64,000 nt of DNA, from NCBI GenBank assembly GCA_040702975.1, contig CP159990.1:2790001-2854000 (forward strand). The letters are read 5' to 3'. Source of the DNA: Roseburia hominis. GTDB taxonomy: Bacteria; Bacillota; Clostridia; Lachnospirales; Lachnospiraceae. Numbering within the stretch: position 1 is the stretch's first letter; each line of letters opens with the position of its first letter. The position numbers and the translations under genes are program-made. A model generated the notes under the pieces. The model was not told the DNA's origin, searched no databases, and saw only the letters and a program-made list of their open reading frames with translations. Positions 24,647-32,865 of the stretch are shown here, one piece after another.

Positions 24647-26380
24647 ATGGCTTTCGACGGAATTACAATCGCCAATATCGTAAAAGAATTAAATGATACT
24701 ATATTAAATGGAAGAATCAATAAAATAGCGCAGCCGGAGACGGACGAACTTTTGCTGACCATCAAGACCCCAAATGGTCTGAAAAGACTCAGCATTTCAG
24801 CCAGCGCCTCCCTGCCGCTCATTTTCCTGACAGAGGAGAATAAGCCCAGTCCCATGACCGCGCCCAATTTCTGCATGCTACTGCGCAAATACGTGGGCAG
24901 CGGCCGGATCACGGCAATCACACAGCCCAGCCTTGAGCGGATCATTCAGATTGATATCGAGCATCTGGATGAATTGGGAGATTTGTGCCAGAAACGCCTG
25001 ATCGTAGAGATCATGGGAAAACACAGCAACATTATTTTCTGCAACGAAAACGGAATGATCCTGGACAGCATCAAGCACGTTTCCGCTCAGATGAGTTCCT
25101 TCCGGGAGGTTCTTCCAGGCAGGACTTATTTCATACCGGAAACGACGCAAAAAGCCTGCCCTCTCACCGTAGAGGAGTCCGACTTTGTCCGCCTTCTCTC
25201 AGAGAAGCCGATGCCGCTTAGCAAGGCTATCTACAACAGCTTTACCGGCATCAGCCCTGTTGCGGCGGAGGAGATCTGCTATCTCTCCGGCGTCGATTCC
25301 GATATCACGCCAAAAGAACTTTCCGCAGATATCCTCTCCCACCTGTACCGCCAGTTCACCTACTATTTTGAACAGGTAAAAGAGGGAGAATTTAAGCCCG
25401 GCATCTACTATTACGGCAAAGAACCAAAGGAATTTTCCTCCCTGCCGCTCACACATTTTTCTAACTGCCGCGTGGAGGAATATGATTCTATTTCCCAGCT
25501 GATCCGCAGCTATTATTCCGCCAAGGACCGCATCACCCGGATTCGTCAGAAATCGGCAGACCTTCGCAAGGTCGTCCAGACTGCGCTGGAGCGGAACCGC
25601 AAAAAGTACGAATTGCAGCTAAAACAGCTACGCGACACCCGGTCCCGCGAGAAATATAAGGTATATGGGGAATTGATCAACACCTACGGCTATAACCTGG
25701 AAGAAGGCGCCCGCTATCTGGAAGCCCTGAATTACTACACCAACGAGACTGTCCGCATTCCGCTGGACCCCCAAAAGACTCCGCAGGAGAACGCCGTGCG
25801 GTATTTTGAAAAATACAATAAACAGAAACGTACCTTCGAGGCCCTCAGCACCCTGATCCAGGAGACGCACGATGAGATCACCTATCTGGAATCCATCGTA
25901 AACGCCCTGGATATCGCCCGCGGTGAGGAGGATCTCACCCAACTCAAGGAGGAACTTACGGACAGCGGTTATATCCGCCGGAAATTTGCGAAGAAAAAGG
26001 TGAAAATCACCAGCAAGCCTCTTCACTATCTTTCATCAGACGGTTTTCATATGTATGTCGGGAAGAATAACCTTCAAAATGATGAGTTGACCTTCCATTT
26101 TGCAAACGGAAATGACTGGTGGTTCCATGCGAAAGGCGCGCCGGGATCGCATGTCATCGTAAAAACGGAGGGACAGGAGCTTCCGGACCGGACCTTTGAG
26201 GAGGCCGGACGTCTTGCGGCTCACTACTCCAAGAATTCCGGGGCCGAAAAGGTAGAGATCGATTACGTGGAGAAAAAACATGTAAAGAAGCCCAACGGCA
26301 GCAAGCCGGGATTCGTTGTGTACTATACGAATTATTCCCTTGTGATCGACTCAAACATTGACGGGATTAAAGAAATATAG
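24647..26380 (+). CDS. rqcH: NFACT-family protein, RqcH/Rqc2 homologue (FbpA-like)
   Basis: A 577-residue protein of the ribosome-associated quality-control pathway that binds obstructed 50S subunits and directs C-terminal alanine tailing of stalled peptides. The NFACT-N domain (MAFDGITIANIVKELNDTIL; NGRINKIAQPETDELLLTIK) is followed by helix-hairpin-helix and coiled-coil regions (residues about 285-345 rich in Arg/Lys/Glu) and the NFACT-R domain (NDWWFHAKGAPGSHVIVKTE; EKKHVKKPNGSKPGFVVYY). Residues 97-98 are Glu-Arg, where the characterised Bacillus protein has Asp-Arg. AGGAG precedes the ATG. Older annotations call it fibronectin-binding protein. Confidence 0.93.
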   Translation: MAFDGITIANIVKELNDTILNGRINKIAQPETDELLLTIKTPNGLKRLSISASASLPLIFLTEENKPSPMTAPNFCMLLRKYVGSGRITAITQPSLERIIQIDIEHLDELGDLCQKRLIVEIMGKHSNIIFCNENGMILDSIKHVSAQMSSFREVLPGRTYFIPETTQKACPLTVEESDFVRLLSEKPMPLSKAIYNSFTGISPVAAEEICYLSGVDSDITPKELSADILSHLYRQFTYYFEQVKEGEFKPGIYYYGKEPKEFSSLPLTHFSNCRVEEYDSISQLIRSYYSAKDRITRIRQKSADLRKVVQTALERNRKKYELQLKQLRDTRSREKYKVYGELINTYGYNLEEGARYLEALNYYTNETVRIPLDPQKTPQENAVRYFEKYNKQKRTFEALSTLIQETHDEITYLESIVNALDIARGEEDLTQLKEELTDSGYIRRKFAKKKVKITSKPLHYLSSDGFHMYVGKNNLQNDELTFHFANGNDWWFHAKGAPGSHVIVKTEGQELPDRTFEEAGRLAAHYSKNSGAEKVEIDYVEKKHVKKPNGSKPGFVVYYTNYSLVIDSNIDGIKEI

Positions 26381-26491
26381 TTTTCCTGCCCTGTTATAAA
26401 CTAAAAAAATGTCCCTTCCATTTTTTAGGTGGAAATTATTTTCAAACTAGGATATACTAAGAATGATTATAAGATAAGGAGGACTTGGAAC

Positions 26492-26650
26492 ATGCAGAAG
26501 TATATGTGCGAACCATGTGGTTACATTTATGACCCGGCAGAGGGTGATCCGGATGGCGGAATCGCTCCGGGAACCGCTTTCGAGGATATTCCGGAAGACT
26601 GGGTATGCCCGGTATGCGGACTTGGCAAAGATGCTTTTATTCCGGCGTAA
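26492..26650 (+). CDS. Rubredoxin
   Basis: A 52-residue one-iron electron carrier. The two Cys-x2-Cys knuckles are [13 protein letters not shown] near the start and [11 protein letters not shown] near the end; the aromatic core and IPEDW motif are intact. The ATG at 26492 follows AAGGAGG. Probably a donor to oxygen/peroxide-detoxifying enzymes such as the superoxide reductase encoded at 29595-29975; a general role is inferred. Monocistronic, ending in a strong terminator. Confidence 0.96.
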   Translation: MQKYMCEPCGYIYDPAEGDPDGGIAPGTAFEDIPEDWVCPVCGLGKDAFIPA

Positions 26651-26672
26651 GGTGTCGGAGCATTCATTTTCA

Positions 26673-26720
26673 AAAGGGAAATCCTGCTTTTCTTGTTAGG
26701 GTTTCCCTTTATTTATTTTT
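26673..26720 (+). terminator. Terminator of the rubredoxin gene
   Basis: AAAGGGAAA ... TTTCCCTTT, 9-bp perfect stem, then ATTTATTTTT. Confidence 0.8.
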
Positions 26721-26812
26721 GGTCATTTTTCTGAAACTTTTTCCCAAAACAAGTAGTATATATTTACACACACCAACAATCTGATGGACCAAAGCTGAAA
26801 GGGGGACAAAAC

Positions 26813-27343
26813 GTGACCGACAAACTTGCAGTAGAACAAATTAAACAAGGCGACTACCAGGCACTTGAATTTTTAATAAACAAATATAATCATTATATTT
26901 CCGTCATCCTTCTGAATATTCTGGGAGGATTGATGGAAAAAGAGGATGTTCAGGAAGCACTAAATGATGTCTTTTTACTATTGTGGCGAAATATAGACAA
27001 AATCGACACACAGAATTATCCCGATATCAAAAGCTACCTGGCTCAAATCGCAAAAAACACAGCAAAAACGAAACTGCGATCACTCAAACAAACGCTTCCC
27101 CTAAAGGAAGAAATCCTGACAAACAAAGACGATGAGATTGAACGAAGCAACACCCGGGAGTGGCTTACAAGCTGTATAAAACAACTGGGAAAACCGGAGC
27201 AGATCGTACTTGTGAAATACTACTATCAGGGCAAATCAATAAAAGAAATTTCACAAGAGGAGCAGATTCCCGAGGCCACCGTCAAGACAAGATTGCGTCG
27301 TGGCAAAGCCCACCTCAAATCATTACTTGCGAAAGGAGAATAG
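26813..27343 (+). CDS. Sigma-70 family (ECF-like) RNA polymerase sigma factor
   Basis: A 176-residue sigma factor with region 2 (residues about 10-80: QALEFLINKYNHYISVILLN; EALNDVFLLLWRNIDKI; IKSYLAQIAKNTAKTKLRSL, the -10-binding helix) and region 4 (LGKPEQIVLVKYYYQGKSIK then EISQEEQIPEATVKTRLRRG, a helix-turn-helix for -35 recognition). GTG start, with AGGGGGAC 5 nt upstream. The next gene begins 2 bp after its stop and encodes a membrane protein of the anti-sigma type, so the pair is a stand-alone stress-response switch. The inducing signal is unknown. Confidence 0.9.
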   Translation: MTDKLAVEQIKQGDYQALEFLINKYNHYISVILLNILGGLMEKEDVQEALNDVFLLLWRNIDKIDTQNYPDIKSYLAQIAKNTAKTKLRSLKQTLPLKEEILTNKDDEIERSNTREWLTSCIKQLGKPEQIVLVKYYYQGKSIKEISQEEQIPEATVKTRLRRGKAHLKSLLAKGE

Positions 27344-27345
27344 CA

Positions 27346-28155
27346 ATGGATTATAATTCTATTTTTGAAATAATCGAGGACGAATGTCTGGATATTTTGC
27401 AAAACAGTAATTATGGCAAGCGGGAAAGTGCCACGTTTACCGCAGATACCACTATAAAACTGGTCATGAAAGAGCTTCGTGCTCCTGTCAATAAACGCAG
27501 CCGAAAAAAGATTTCAAAAAAAATACTCATTATCGCAATCGCCGCCACATTACTGTTTTCTACCGCCGTATGCGGTAATTCCTACTGGAAAATCTGGAGA
27601 GAAGGTGGTGCAGAAAGAATAACAAATGATAACCGGGATATTGTCGGAAAAGAAGTGATTCACAGCGGATATTACCCTGAGCACCCCAATGACCGCAAAG
27701 ATATTCCGCCCACCAGCCTATCGCCTAACGAGATCGTCAAAACTGCGGAAGAAGGTGCACATATCCCACTTAGCATGGATATCTTCACAACCACGCAGGA
27801 CAAAGACACTTTTATCACACCTGAAATCATCGCAGCAAATAATGCTATGGCAATTTTCACCACACCGGACAAAAAAGGCTGGAAACTGGAAAAAGGTGAT
27901 ATTCTGAATTTTGAAGTGCTTTTGTATCCATGCGAAATCATCGCCAACCAGCATTCCGCTTTTATGTACATTCTGAACGGGGAGTTGAAAGAAGAATTGA
28001 CCGGATTCCATCAAAAGGATATCAAGTATCAGCTCTGTGCGAAAGAAGACGGATATTACCATATCGCTTTCATCGGCGCCAGTTCAGAGACGACCAGTCT
28101 GCATGAAGGAAAGATTTATATCACCAAGAGTAAAGGCTCATCGAACCTTCCGTAA
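27346..28155 (+). CDS. Putative anti-sigma factor, single-pass membrane protein
   Basis: 269 residues. The N-terminal 55 residues are cytosolic (SIFEIIEDECLDILQNSNYG ... TTIKLVMKELRAPVNKRSRK) and would bind the sigma factor; ILIIAIAATLLFSTAVCGN (about 60-78) is the membrane helix; about 190 residues lie outside with no cysteine-rich zinc finger and no recognised fold. The C-terminal ILNGELKEELTGFHQKDIKY and EDGYYHIAFIGASSETTSL read like a beta-sandwich. Located 2 bp after the sigma gene with an AAAGGAG site inside the sigma 3' end. The anti-sigma role is inferred from position and topology. Confidence 0.75.
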   Translation: MDYNSIFEIIEDECLDILQNSNYGKRESATFTADTTIKLVMKELRAPVNKRSRKKISKKILIIAIAATLLFSTAVCGNSYWKIWREGGAERITNDNRDIVGKEVIHSGYYPEHPNDRKDIPPTSLSPNEIVKTAEEGAHIPLSMDIFTTTQDKDTFITPEIIAANNAMAIFTTPDKKGWKLEKGDILNFEVLLYPCEIIANQHSAFMYILNGELKEELTGFHQKDIKYQLCAKEDGYYHIAFIGASSETTSLHEGKIYITKSKGSSNLP

Positions 28156-28162
28156 CAACACT

Positions 28163-28207
28163 AACGCTTGGGTAAAGCGCTCCTTAACTTCACCCAAGCG
28201 TTCCTTT
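28163..28207. terminator. Terminator between the convergent anti-sigma and murI genes
   Basis: 11-bp perfect stem AACGCTTGGGT/ACCCAAGCGTT followed by CCTTTTTC on the plus strand. Confidence 0.85.
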
Positions 28208-28208
28208 T

Positions 28209-29000
28209 TCATGATATCTCCGCCATTTTATCCAACTGATGCAGATACTCCTCCACTTTCTTCCTTTCCGCTTCCGTTACCGGAATACCGGAAAAATAAT
28301 ATGTGATTTTCCTAACGCGCGCCTCTTCTTCCTGTGCATCCACCTGCCCCAGAACACGCATAAGCTGCCGGATTGTCCCCTCATTTCCATCAACAAAATG
28401 CACCGTGACCGGAAAGACTCTCCTGAAATTTTCTTTAAAATAATTAAAATGCGTACAGCCCAGCACGACCGCTTCATACTGTGCAAGATCAAATCGTCTC
28501 AACTCCGCCTGCAAATACGCGTCAATCTCGCTTGTCTCAAAATCGCCTTTTTCCGCAAACCGCACCAGCTTCGGCAGCGATACCAGATCCGCCTCATGAT
28601 TCTTGTCTACCCGCTCCAGTAAAAGATGAAGCTTGTCCCCTGCGATGGTCACCGGAGTTGCCGCCACGAGAATCCGTTTACCTTTTTCATGCTGATGCTC
28701 CACCGCCATCTTGACCGCAGGCTCCATTCCCACGATTGGAACCGGGAACTTTTCCCTGAACTCTTTATTTGCCACGCTGGTCGCCGTATTACAAGCAATC
28801 ACGATCGCGTCGACCTTCTGTTCAATCAAAAAATACAGGATCTCCTCCACAAATCCCCGAATCGCTTCCACCGTTTTTTCGCCGTAAGGCACATGCTTTT
28901 CATCTGCATAATACACAAACTCGGCATGGGGCATCATCTTCCTTGCCAGATGCAATACGGACAAGCCGCCGATTCCCGAATCAAAAATACCAATCTTCAT
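28209..29000 (-). CDS. murI: Glutamate racemase
   Basis: A 263-residue cofactor-independent racemase that makes D-glutamate for peptidoglycan. The N-terminus KIGIFDSGIGGLSVLHLARK is diagnostic. The catalytic cysteines are in IVIACNTATSVA and VVLGCTHFNYF; YADEKHVPYGEK is the conserved loop. Full length and monocistronic, convergent with the sigma/anti-sigma pair. Confidence 0.95.
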   Translation of the reverse strand: MKIGIFDSGIGGLSVLHLARKMMPHAEFVYYADEKHVPYGEKTVEAIRGFVEEILYFLIEQKVDAIVIACNTATSVANKEFREKFPVPIVGMEPAVKMAVEHQHEKGKRILVAATPVTIAGDKLHLLLERVDKNHEADLVSLPKLVRFAEKGDFETSEIDAYLQAELRRFDLAQYEAVVLGCTHFNYFKENFRRVFPVTVHFVDGNEGTIRQLMRVLGQVDAQEEEARVRKITYYFSGIPVTEAERKKVEEYLHQLDKMAEIS

Positions 29001-29070
29001 TCGTAACTCCCTAACTATACATTTTCTAACAAATAGGCAATGGTTGCCTTTCCTACAATCTTGTCACATT

Positions 29071-29200
29071 TTACACCAAATAGCCGGTCAAATCAAGGAG
29101 TCTGGCATATTTTAGCAGCTGCAAAATATAAAACAGCAGCACCGCAAGGCTGATCCGCGCATAGCCAACACAGTCGTCCAGCAATTTCCCCTCTGCGCCG
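29071..29200 (-). pseudogene. Relic of a MATE-family efflux transporter
   Basis: In the gap before murI a single minus-strand frame reads GAEGKLLDDCVGYARISLAV then LLFYILQLLKYARL and stops, resembling the DCVRYARIS...FYILQ helix of MATE exporters. No start or remainder of the gene (normally about 450 residues) is present. The fragment lies directly downstream of a damaged MarR-like gene, a common MarR-MATE arrangement. Assignment is by eye and tentative. Confidence 0.4.
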
Positions 29201-29242
29201 AAAAAGATTCAGATTGACCGTCACGATCTGATAACTGAATTT

Positions 29243-29518
29243 TCATAACTTTTCCACCTGCTTCCGAAGAGAATCCGCATATTTTTCCAACTTGCGGACC
29301 ACTGAGTTGATCGTCTGTTTACTCACTCCGGATGCTTTATAAATACTGCTCGGTGAACAGCTCTCTCCACTATCGTAAATCGCATACAGCACCCGCATCG
29401 CGCTGTCAGATATGCCAAGCTTTAGAGACGCCTGATGGTAAAGTGCATCTGTCTCAGCCATCAAATAATTGATTCGATGTAATTTGTCAAATAATTTTTC
29501 TCCATCTAAAACCTCCAA
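29243..29518 (-). pseudogene. MarR-family regulator fragment, probably broken
   Basis: About 90 codons matching the N-terminal half of MarR regulators: KLFDKLHRINYLMAETDALY then HQASLKLGISDSAMRVLYAI and the recognition helix SSIYKASGVSKQTINSVVRK. After LEK the wing and C-terminal dimer helix expected of a 140-150-residue protein are replaced by YADSLRKQVEKL and a stop. The best ATG (29503-29505, with GGAGG 6 nt upstream) is in another frame that ends after 14 codons, implying an indel in the run of five A just after it. Only TTG/internal starts fit the regulator frame. Likely decayed together with its MATE partner. Confidence 0.5.
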
Positions 29519-29565
29519 AAGTATGAAATCGTACCATTTTAGCTTGGTACGATTTCATACTTTTG
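29516..29565. promoter_or_regulatory. 21-bp perfect inverted repeat before the MarR fragment
   Basis: Arms 29516-29536 and 29545-29565 are perfect inverted copies (core TATGAAATCGTACCA) around an 8-bp spacer, ending at the GGAGG site of the MarR fragment and overlapping a TTGACA on the minus strand. MarR operators overlapping their own promoter are typical, so an autoregulatory operator is the best guess; it could also terminate the desulfoferrodoxin transcript. Confidence 0.65.
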
Positions 29566-29594
29566 TCAATAGGCTTCATATTTCTGCTTTCCAC

Positions 29595-29975
29595 TTATTT
29601 CTTCCATAATCCGTGCTGATTACAGTAAGCATACACCGCCGATACTTTCTCGCCTTCTGAAAGAAGGAATTTCACCACCGGATCTTTGCCCGGCTCCAGC
29701 TTTTTCCGGTACACGCCCTCGTTGGTGTAGAGCGCCACCCAGCCGATATTGTGTTCCTCCGTCATCGGGTGCAGGACACTCCCCACTTTCACGATCGCCA
29801 TATTCCCCTTCACCTCTACCTCCGGAATGTGCTTCTCCCCGGCTCCCTCACTGGTGTTGGCTTTCATCTCTTTTAATTTGCCTCCGCAGCTCTCAAGCGG
29901 CGCACTCTCCCCCTCCAAAAGTTCTACAACGCTGCCGCACTCTTCACATTTGTAAAATTTTGTTCCCTGTTCCAT
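29595..29975 (-). CDS. dfx: Desulfoferrodoxin-type superoxide reductase
   Basis: A 126-residue superoxide reductase that reduces superoxide to peroxide without making oxygen. The C-terminal neelaredoxin domain keeps the Fe(His)4Cys site: EKHIPEVEV (Glu and His), LHPMTEEHNI (two His) and CNQHGLW (Cys and His). The N-terminal desulforedoxin-like knuckle has KCEECG and then ESCGG: where typical members have Cys-Cys there is Ser-Cys, so only three of four center I ligands are present. The center II enzyme should still work. Monocistronic, preceded by GGAGGCG. Confidence 0.92.
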   Translation of the reverse strand: MEQGTKFYKCEECGSVVELLEGESAPLESCGGKLKEMKANTSEGAGEKHIPEVEVKGNMAIVKVGSVLHPMTEEHNIGWVALYTNEGVYRKKLEPGKDPVVKFLLSEGEKVSAVYAYCNQHGLWKK

Positions 29976-30151
29976 ATCTGTTCGCCTCCTGTTTTTATTC
30001 CAGTATTCACCAATCTATTTTCCACAATTTTTCTCAAAATATACGGCTCAGTAGAAATCCTATACCTTATGAAACGGCCGAATGGCCATACGGGATGCCC
30101 TTTGGGTATGCCTTACAAAACTCTATAAAAATCCAAAGTAAAATTTCGTTT

Positions 30152-30180
30152 TTGACATATGTACCAATTTAGGATAAACT
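30152..30180 (+). promoter_or_regulatory. Promoter of the HD-domain gene
   Basis: TTGACA, 17-bp spacer, TAAACT, 60 bp before the start codon at 30242. Confidence 0.65.
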
Positions 30181-30241
30181 ATCTCCATAAGACCCATGAA
30201 TTGCGGAACATTTTATGTGCCTGTCAGAAAGGAGTTTTCAT

Positions 30242-30742
30242 ATGGAATTGAAACAACAATTAATCCGGGAAATGATTCAATACGAAACAGGAGCCCCCGG
30301 CCGGATCCAGCATTTTCTCAAGGTCCACAGCTTTGCCGAGCTGATTGGGAAGGGCGAGCACTTAGAGGAGGACGTACAATCCACCTTAGAAATTGCCTCT
30401 ATCGTCCACGACATCGGCATCAAACCGGCTATGGAAAAATACGCCTCCGGTGCCGGAAATCTTCAGGAGCTGGAAGGCCCGCCCGTAGCCGAAGAAATGC
30501 TTACAAAACTTGGCTGCCCGCAGGACGTTATTTCCCGCGTTTCTTATCTGGTCGGCCATCATCATACTTACTCTCATATTGAAGGAATCGATTATCAGAT
30601 TCTCGTGGAAGCAGACTTTCTTGTAAATCTGCATGAGAATCAGGCGACGGAGGAGACGATCCTGAATACTTACCATAATATTTTCAAAACGGAGACGGGG
30701 AAATATATCTGCAAGACCATGTTTGGCTTGGAGGAAAAATAA
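30242..30742 (+). CDS. HD-domain phosphohydrolase-like protein
   Basis: A 166-residue HD-superfamily protein. Metal-binding residues are visible as FLKVHSFAELIGKGE (first His), IASIVHDIGIKPAME (His-Asp), SYLVGHHHTYSHIEG (later His) and ILVEADFLVNLHE (final Asp), the order typical of small HD phosphohydrolases. The ATG at 30242 has AAAGGAG 9 nt upstream. The substrate is unknown; short stand-alone HD proteins of this sort are common in clostridia. Monocistronic. Confidence 0.82.
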   Translation: MELKQQLIREMIQYETGAPGRIQHFLKVHSFAELIGKGEHLEEDVQSTLEIASIVHDIGIKPAMEKYASGAGNLQELEGPPVAEEMLTKLGCPQDVISRVSYLVGHHHTYSHIEGIDYQILVEADFLVNLHENQATEETILNTYHNIFKTETGKYICKTMFGLEEK

Positions 30743-30787
30743 ACCTCTGTCCGTTCCCACATTACACCAGTTCTGCTTGACACATAA

Positions 30788-30837
30788 CCGAGATGAACGT
30801 CCACTGACTGTTCACTTAGGTATGCCTGGCAACAAAA
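30788..30837. repeat. Dispersed repeat, most complete copy
   Basis: CCGAGATGAACGTCCACTGA then TTCACTTAGGTATGCCTGGC then AACAAAA. Partial or degenerate copies occur at 6949-6966, 8963-9078 and 13504-13529. This copy abuts the terminator of the M3 peptidase gene. Confidence 0.7.
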
Positions 30838-30881
30838 TGAGGCTATCGCACAAAACACATTGTTTTATGCAAATAGCCTCA
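30838..30881 (-). terminator. Terminator of the M3 oligoendopeptidase gene
   Basis: TGAGGCTAT/ATAGCCTCA, 9-bp perfect stem with a 26-nt loop that itself can pair (CAAAACA/TGTTTTA). On the minus strand the tail is TTTTGTTGCC. Confidence 0.7.
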
Positions 30882-30918
30882 TACTTCTTATTATTTAGTC
30901 ATTTCTTACGGCAACCAA

Positions 30919-32622
30919 TTAGCAAATCCCGTCCATATCAAATTCGCCAAGCCATTTATCAGCCGCCTCACATACACCCTTCAAGCAGCTTTCTTCAAAC
31001 GGGCTGTCCAGATCTGCATGCTTCAAAAGCTCGGTAAATACCCGGCTTCCGCCCTGCTTGGTGTATGCCATATAGTGCTTCCAAGCTTCCTTCGGGTCCT
31101 TCTGAATCCGAGCCCAGAACTGAAGCGCCACCGTCTGCGCCAGACAGTAATCAATATAATAGAACGGTGAAGAATAAATATGGTGCTGTCTCTGCCAGCC
31201 TTCTCCCTCGCTGTAGAACGGAATGTCGCCGTCCAGCTTAAGCCACGGCATATACACGCCAAGAAGCTCTTTCCAAACGCCATGACGCTCCTTCGGAGTC
31301 ATATCCGGTTTTTCAAATACGATATGCTGGAAATGATCCACCATAGTTCCATACGGAATAAAGGTCAGCGCGCCAGCTAAATGGCTGTAGTAGAATTTCC
31401 GGGTATCTTCTCCGAAAAATCCTTCCGCCCAGGGCCATGCAAAGAATTCCATAGACATAGAATGTACTTCACACGCCTCAAGACTCGGCCACACATAAGA
31501 CATCGGCACCCGCTTCCGGTTCGTCCACATCGCAAACGCATGTCCTGCCTCATGCGTAATAACCTCTACATCATGCTTTGTCCCATTAAAGTTCGCGAAA
31601 ATAAACGGCACCTCATAATCTGAAATACTGGTACAGTATCCGCCGCCTGCCTTTCCTTCGGTAGAAAGCACGTCCAGAAGCTCATTATCCAGCATCGTAC
31701 GGAAGAACTCGCTGGTCTGTGGCGACAGCTCGTCATAAAATTTCCTTCCCTGCTCCAGGATCTCATCCGGCGTACCGAACGGTTTCGGATTACCGGAACG
31801 GAACTCCAGAGCATTATCCGCAAAACTCATCGGATACTCCGTACCCAGACGTTTCGCCTGCTCCCTGCAAATCTTATCCGCTACCGGAACCATATATTTC
31901 ACAACAGCCTTACGGAACTTCTCCACGTCCTCTTTCGTATAACAATTCCGCTGCATACGATAGTACCCCAGCTCCGTATATCCGTCATATCCTAATTTTC
32001 TTCCAATCTCGTCGCGCACATGAACCAGCTTGTCATAAAGATCGTCAAACTCAGCCTGATTGTCCTTATACCACTGTCCCTCCGCCTTCCATGCTGCCAG
32101 ACGACGCGCATCGTCCGCATCATTCTTAAGCGGCGTAATCTGAGAAAGCGTATAAACCTTTCCCTCAAACGGAATCTGCGCGGACGCCAGGAGCTTCTCA
32201 TAAGCCGTTTTCAGCTCATTCTCCTTCTGGAGATCCGGAATAATCTCCGGTGAAAATGTTTTCAGTTCCATCTCCGCACCCACGAACATCAAATTACCGT
32301 ATTCTTTCTCGAAATCCGGGCGGAACGGACTTTCCAGCATCGCCTTCGTCCATGCCTGACTATACTCTGCCAGCACCGGATTCGATGTGTCCCAGAATCT
32401 CATCTCTTCATCATAAAATGTATCCCGGGTATCGATCGTATGTCGCACCTCAGCCAGTGTCCCTAACGTGCTGATGTGCTTCTCCAGCGTCTCCTTTTCC
32501 AGAAAAACCGCTTTCGCACTCTCATAATCCTTCGCTTCCTTCAGTCTCTTTGTAAGACTCGTAAGCTGTTCTTTCAGCGCCTCCAGATCCGGGCGCTCAT
32601 ACACCATTTCTGAAAACTTCAT
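30919..32622 (-). CDS. M3-family oligoendopeptidase (PepF-like)
   Basis: A 567-residue cytoplasmic zinc metallopeptidase that cleaves oligopeptides. The thermolysin-type motif is EVITHEAGHAFAMWTNRKRV with the downstream third ligand Glu in LEACEVHSMSMEFFAWPWAE. The N-terminal helical oligo-F region (LEALKEQLTSLTKRLKEAKD) precedes it. Length is as expected for the family. AGGAGA precedes the ATG. Monocistronic; likely recycles peptides. Confidence 0.92.
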   Translation of the reverse strand: MKFSEMVYERPDLEALKEQLTSLTKRLKEAKDYESAKAVFLEKETLEKHISTLGTLAEVRHTIDTRDTFYDEEMRFWDTSNPVLAEYSQAWTKAMLESPFRPDFEKEYGNLMFVGAEMELKTFSPEIIPDLQKENELKTAYEKLLASAQIPFEGKVYTLSQITPLKNDADDARRLAAWKAEGQWYKDNQAEFDDLYDKLVHVRDEIGRKLGYDGYTELGYYRMQRNCYTKEDVEKFRKAVVKYMVPVADKICREQAKRLGTEYPMSFADNALEFRSGNPKPFGTPDEILEQGRKFYDELSPQTSEFFRTMLDNELLDVLSTEGKAGGGYCTSISDYEVPFIFANFNGTKHDVEVITHEAGHAFAMWTNRKRVPMSYVWPSLEACEVHSMSMEFFAWPWAEGFFGEDTRKFYYSHLAGALTFIPYGTMVDHFQHIVFEKPDMTPKERHGVWKELLGVYMPWLKLDGDIPFYSEGEGWQRQHHIYSSPFYYIDYCLAQTVALQFWARIQKDPKEAWKHYMAYTKQGGSRVFTELLKHADLDSPFEESCLKGVCEAADKWLGEFDMDGIC

Positions 32623-32731
32623 ATTGACCTGTTTCTCCTCTCCTTACCAATGAATTGCCGGGGCCGGTACGCCTGTGAAAATCGGGGCGCGTCTGCCCTT
32701 AGCCTCTTCTTATCTTAACACATTACGAAGC

Positions 32732-32763
32732 AAAAAGCACCAGCTATTTCTAACTGATGCTTT
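32732..32763 (-). terminator. Terminator of the AAA-ATPase-like gene
   Basis: AAAGCA-CAG/CTG-TGCTTT hairpin; on the minus strand it ends GTGCTTTTTG. It lies 100 bp past the stop at 32866. The remaining 240-bp gap has no gene. Confidence 0.6.
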
Positions 32764-32865
32764 CAAAGACATACTATTGAATTTTATTCTTGAAATCATT
32801 CTTTTCTCTTTACTCTTCCGCCCGCATTTTGTGAACTGCCTTATTATTATCTATATTCATGCCTT

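Noticed and set aside
24571..24945. A 124-codon minus-strand frame across the rqcH start
   Set aside because: Antisense to the well-supported rqcH N-terminus, without a ribosome binding site or motif.
30060..30125. GC-rich hairpins (GGCCGAATGGCC, ATGCCCTTTGGGTAT) before the HD gene as a riboswitch
   Set aside because: They lie upstream of the TTGACA-17-TAAACT promoter, so they are not in the leader, and no riboswitch consensus is recognisable.
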